64,000 bases of DNA from Persicaria tinctoria (taxonomy: Eukaryota > Streptophyta > Magnoliopsida > Caryophyllales > Polygonaceae), in assembly GCA_037127255.1 (NCBI GenBank), contig JBANSL010000014.1:68617646-68681645 (forward strand). Reading direction: 5' to 3'. Shown piece after piece: positions 62,898-64,000 of the stretch. The number at the start of each line of letters is the position of its first letter. The first letter of the stretch is position 1. The notes beneath the pieces are model-generated. The model made no database searches, was not told the DNA's origin, and saw only the letters and a list, made by a program, of their open reading frames with translations. The position numbers were made by a program, and so were the translations under genes.

Positions 62898-63895
62898 TAG
62901 GGCTGGGAAAAAGTTAGATCGGACCGGAACCAGACCGGAAATTACGGTCTTTGCATCGGACCGGAAGTATTACGGTCTGGTCCACGGTCCAAGAATTTTT
63001 GAATTCCGGGTTTCGGTCCAAACCCGGGACCAGACCGGAATTTCCGGGTTGGACCGGAAATGGACCGGTTTATGTTGATTTATTAAGAAAAAAAAGGAAA
63101 GGAAATGACATGAAAGGAAAGGAGGCGTGCCTAAATTCCTAATAAACATGGTTATTCTTCCGTTCACGCTTCAAGCTTACCCACTTTCGTCTCTCTATTC
63201 TCAGCTTGGCACCTCCGCTCAGCTCTCCTCCCTTGTGCTCACCAGTCGTCACCCGCCACCCGCCACCGTCGGTACTCCCGTGCTCGCCGCCAGTCCCACA
63301 ACTCTCTCACGCCAGTCGTAGCCGCCCATCGCCACCACCCTCGCCATTCGCCGCCCGTCGCCACCGCCCACTCTCTCCCCTCTCTTTTTAGATTTGTATG
63401 TATATGTTCATATTTATACAAAGGTAATCGATTTTAGTCTTTAGATTTGGAGAAATCTTAAATATCCATCCCAATTCCAGATCTAGATCTAGGGTTTGAG
63501 AAAAAAAATTCAATTTGTACTTTAACCTTTCAGATCTAGTTTCAATTTTAAGGAATTTCAAATTGTATTTTGTACTTTTGTGGATTTGATATATGTACGA
63601 GGCCATGAATCATGAATGCATGAACTTAGGCCATGTATTTTCACTTTTACAGAGACTTGAATTAGGGATTTTAGGGTAGCACCGTTGTGTGCGTTTTTTT
63701 TGTCATTCAAGTGCAAACTTAAGGCTGCAAGAATTCCGGTCCAACTGGTCCGCGGATCGGAAAACCCGGGACCATATTTATCGGTCCCGGTCCAATCCGC
63801 GGTCCAAGTTTCCAAAAATTTCGGTCCATCGGATCGGACCGGGACTGAAATGTCCGGTCCGGTCCGGTCTGGTTCAGACCGGTTGATCAGCCCTA
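62898..63895. mobile_element. hAT (Ac-like) element with CCGGTCC subterminal repeats
   Basis: Perfect 8-bp duplication CCCTAACC at 62890-62897 and 63896-63903. Ends are TAGGGCTGGGAAAAAG and, on the opposite strand, TAGGGCTGATCAACCGG. Subterminal zones (62920-63070 and 63735-63890) hold many GGACCGG/CCGGTCC words, like the clustered transposase-binding motifs of Ac/Ds elements. A GC-rich segment (63160-63390) between AT-rich parts could be the transposase leader or captured host sequence. No transposase ORF survives. Confidence 0.85.
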
Positions 63896-63903
63896 CCCTA
63901 ACC

Positions 63904-64000
63904 CATCCGATTCCCCGACACCCACCAACTCTAATCGTACCCCAAGTCCCCAACATCACAGTGACAATCACAACTGCAATCGCATCCCCTAAACCATCAT
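63904..64000. other. Window end, no feature
   Basis: Short flank after the hAT element. No feature recognised. Confidence 0.5.

Overview
This is a transposon-dominated stretch of a flowering-plant (probably eudicot) nuclear genome. The evidence is plant-type Ty1/copia, Ty3/gypsy Athila-like, LINE/L1, hAT, MULE-like and Harbinger-like sequence, a spliced Pole e 1-family gene, AT-rich spacers and a TTTAGGG-type telomeric motif. Only one convincing host gene is visible: a two-exon gene for a secreted pollen Ole e 1/proline-rich family protein (28206-28398 joined to 29554-29876).

Layout. 1-7 kb: a Harbinger-derived microgene, a GC island, and a mosaic of about 94-bp AT-rich tandem repeats in both orientations with an interstitial telomere-like motif. 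7.5-27.7 kb: L1 pieces (one 3-prime half has a single nonsense codon), a retroposon with a 16-bp target duplication, a TRIM-like element, and many small DNA transposons. These include two nested hAT pairs (11491-13164 around 12009-13121; 19698-20733 around 19764-20286), nested long-TIR elements (21212-22549) and a TIR element carrying GC-rich sequence (17951-19543). 28.1-29.9 kb: the Ole e 1-like gene, with repeats in its intron. 30.6-42.0 kb: a dead copia element split by a very young Athila-type element (34245-41501) that has gag-like ORFs but no pol. 42.4-49.0 kb: a decayed copia-like element with an extraordinary array of stem-loops, split by a probable 1.9-kb solo LTR. 49.15-54.3 kb: a gypsy LTR fragment, a second decayed copy of the Athila-type element, a DUF1985 fragment and a hAT element. 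54.3-62.8 kb: a gypsy-like solo LTR (target duplication TTAGT) carrying a mini-copia with an intact protease-integrase ORF and a head-to-tail train of LINE 3-prime ends separated by (ATT)n. 62.9-63.9 kb: a hAT element with CCGGTCC subterminal repeats.

The most unusual signals are: (1) dozens of hairpins with variable stems and an almost constant CC(T/A/C)GAAG(T/A) loop at 42.4-48.4 kb; (2) LINE fragments whose C-termini look like a CCHC plus restriction-like endonuclease module and which sit in (TAA)n tracts, like R4/Dong-type elements; (3) hAT-type elements that repeatedly carry a tRNA-like A-box/B-box module 90-150 bp inside one end; (4) GC hairpins (GGCCGC-CCC-GCGGCC) repeated through an Athila-type family, with compensatory changes in another copy. 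All calls come from reading the sequence. No database search was run, and family names rest on recognised motifs.
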